From Bacteroidales bacterium (lineage in GTDB: Bacteria; Bacteroidota; Bacteroidia; Bacteroidales; Dysgonomonadaceae): DNA of 6,135 bases. Positions within the stretch are counted from its first letter, which is position 1; each line of letters begins with the position of its first letter. The stretch lies in contig JAAYTC010000324.1 in assembly GCA_012518155.1 (NCBI GenBank), positions 1 to 6,135 on the forward strand, given 5' to 3'. Positions 5,351 through 6,135 of this stretch are shown one piece after another. The translations under genes were made by a program, and so were the position numbers. The notes under the pieces are model-generated. The model saw nothing but the letters and a program-made list of their open reading frames with translations, was not told the DNA's origin and made no database searches.

Positions 5351-6133
5351 ATGAGAATAACGAAAGAAGAGATAATAGGAATTACAGGAACGGCACTTTT
5401 CGCTGTGTTGCTCTTACTGTTCTTACTGTTCACTTTTTTCAATTTATCACCCCCTCCCCAGCAACTAGAGGGTATTCCCGTGATATTCGGTGCCACGGAG
5501 GAAGCGTTTGGCTTCGTGGAATCGCCCATGAACGAGCCGATTCCAACTCCTTCAACTCCGGAAATACCCATCCCCTCACCCGACCAACCCCTAATCACAC
5601 AGGAAACAGAACCAACGATCGATGTACAAGCGCGGCGGGAAGAAGAGGAACGACAGGCACGAATCGCCGAAGAGCGCAGGCAACAACAGTTAGCAGAACA
5701 GCGGCGACGGGAAGAGGAAGCACGACGAAGAGAGATTAACCAGCAGATGTCGGGCCTATTCGGGGAAAGTGCCGAGAGTCGCGGCAACACGGAAGGTACC
5801 GGTACCCAAGGTGTCTCCACCGGGAGTGGCACACAAGGATCTCCCTCTGGCACTGGGGGTATAGGTTCATACGACCTCGGCGGCCGTAGCCTTGGCAGTG
5901 GCGGGCTGGTACAACCTAGCTATACCGTGAACGATTATGGTACTATTGTTGTTAATATTACTGTAGACCCTGCCGGGAACGTGATTCTTGCAGAGATCGG
6001 ACGCGGCACCAACACGCCAAATACAGCACTTCGGAATGAAGCACTTCGGGCTGCCCGGGGCACCAAATTCAACGCCATTAATTCCGCGAACAACCAGCAG
6101 GGCACCATCACGTATCGATTTAATCTCAAATAG
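5351..6133 (+). CDS. tonB: TonB/TolA-like energy transducer
   Basis: A 260-residue protein with one N-terminal membrane helix (about 8-30) that would carry energy from ExbBD across the periplasm to outer-membrane transporters. After the helix come a Pro-rich stretch (about 59-80), an Arg/Glu/Gln helix likely to form a coiled coil (93-132), and a Gly/Ser/Thr-rich linker (about 136-188). The C-terminal TonB-like domain (about 192-260) shows YGTIVVNITVDPAGNV, ALRNEALRAARGTKFNA and GTITYRFNLK. The long charged helix recalls TolA, while Pro-rich plus TonB_C and the ExbBD partners recall TonB, so either role is possible. The protein contains no histidine at all, so the transmembrane His of E. coli TonB (His20) and TolA (His22) is missing. 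The stop is TAG at 6131-6133. folC commonly follows in Bacteroidales, but it is outside the window. Confidence 0.88.
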   Translation: MRITKEEIIGITGTALFAVLLLLFLLFTFFNLSPPPQQLEGIPVIFGATEEAFGFVESPMNEPIPTPSTPEIPIPSPDQPLITQETEPTIDVQARREEEERQARIAEERRQQQLAEQRRREEEARRREINQQMSGLFGESAESRGNTEGTGTQGVSTGSGTQGSPSGTGGIGSYDLGGRSLGSGGLVQPSYTVNDYGTIVVNITVDPAGNVILAEIGRGTNTPNTALRNEALRAARGTKFNAINSANNQQGTITYRFNLK

Positions 6134-6135
6134 AA

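Noticed and set aside
5320..5853. Minus-strand open frame of 177 residues under tonB
   Set aside because: Its Ser/Arg/Cys-rich product mirrors the repetitive Glu/Arg codons of the TonB-like linker; it has no domain or promoter.

Overview
The window looks like an ordinary chromosomal segment from a member of the Bacteroidetes (Bacteroidota), most like the Bacteroidales. The evidence is the gene order nadK, then a small ACT-fold protein, then divergent pdxJ followed by exbB, exbD and tonB, which resembles the arrangement I know from Bacteroides-type genomes. Start codons lack clear Shine-Dalgarno sequences, and several candidate promoters fit the Bacteroidetes TTTG / TAnnTTTG (-33/-7) pattern. 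Assignment to a family such as Dysgonomonadaceae would be a guess.

Layout. Bases 1-1682 (+) hold the end of a sodium-pumping decarboxylase operon. It has the C-terminal part of one beta subunit (cut by the window edge), a second, complete and clearly divergent beta subunit, and a 47-residue one-helix gamma-like subunit. A strong hairpin terminator at 1691-1722 closes this operon and separates it from the convergent minus-strand pair. That pair, read from right to left, is a 125-residue ACT-like protein (2697-3074) and NAD kinase (1746-2642). The 242-base divergent spacer 3075-3316 holds two imperfect repeat units with inverted ends and a good minus-strand promoter. From 3317 the plus strand carries pdxJ and, after a 137-base gap, a compact exbB-exbD-tonB operon that ends two bases before the window does.

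How the genes work together. The decarboxylase membrane subunits couple decarboxylation of a biotin-bound carboxyl group to Na+ export. The biotin-dependent carboxyltransferase and carrier subunits are expected upstream, outside the window. NAD kinase makes NADP. PdxJ makes pyridoxine 5'-phosphate. ExbB, ExbD and the TonB-like protein form an inner-membrane motor that transmits ion-motive force to outer-membrane transporters.

I did not find a wholly new system. The points most worth a second look are the tandem unlike beta subunits with a minimal gamma protein, the ACT-like protein that seems to lack the CBS pair I expect in this position, the TonB-like protein with no histidine anywhere (so no transmembrane His), and the repeat units that carry minus-strand -7 boxes between nadK's operon and pdxJ.
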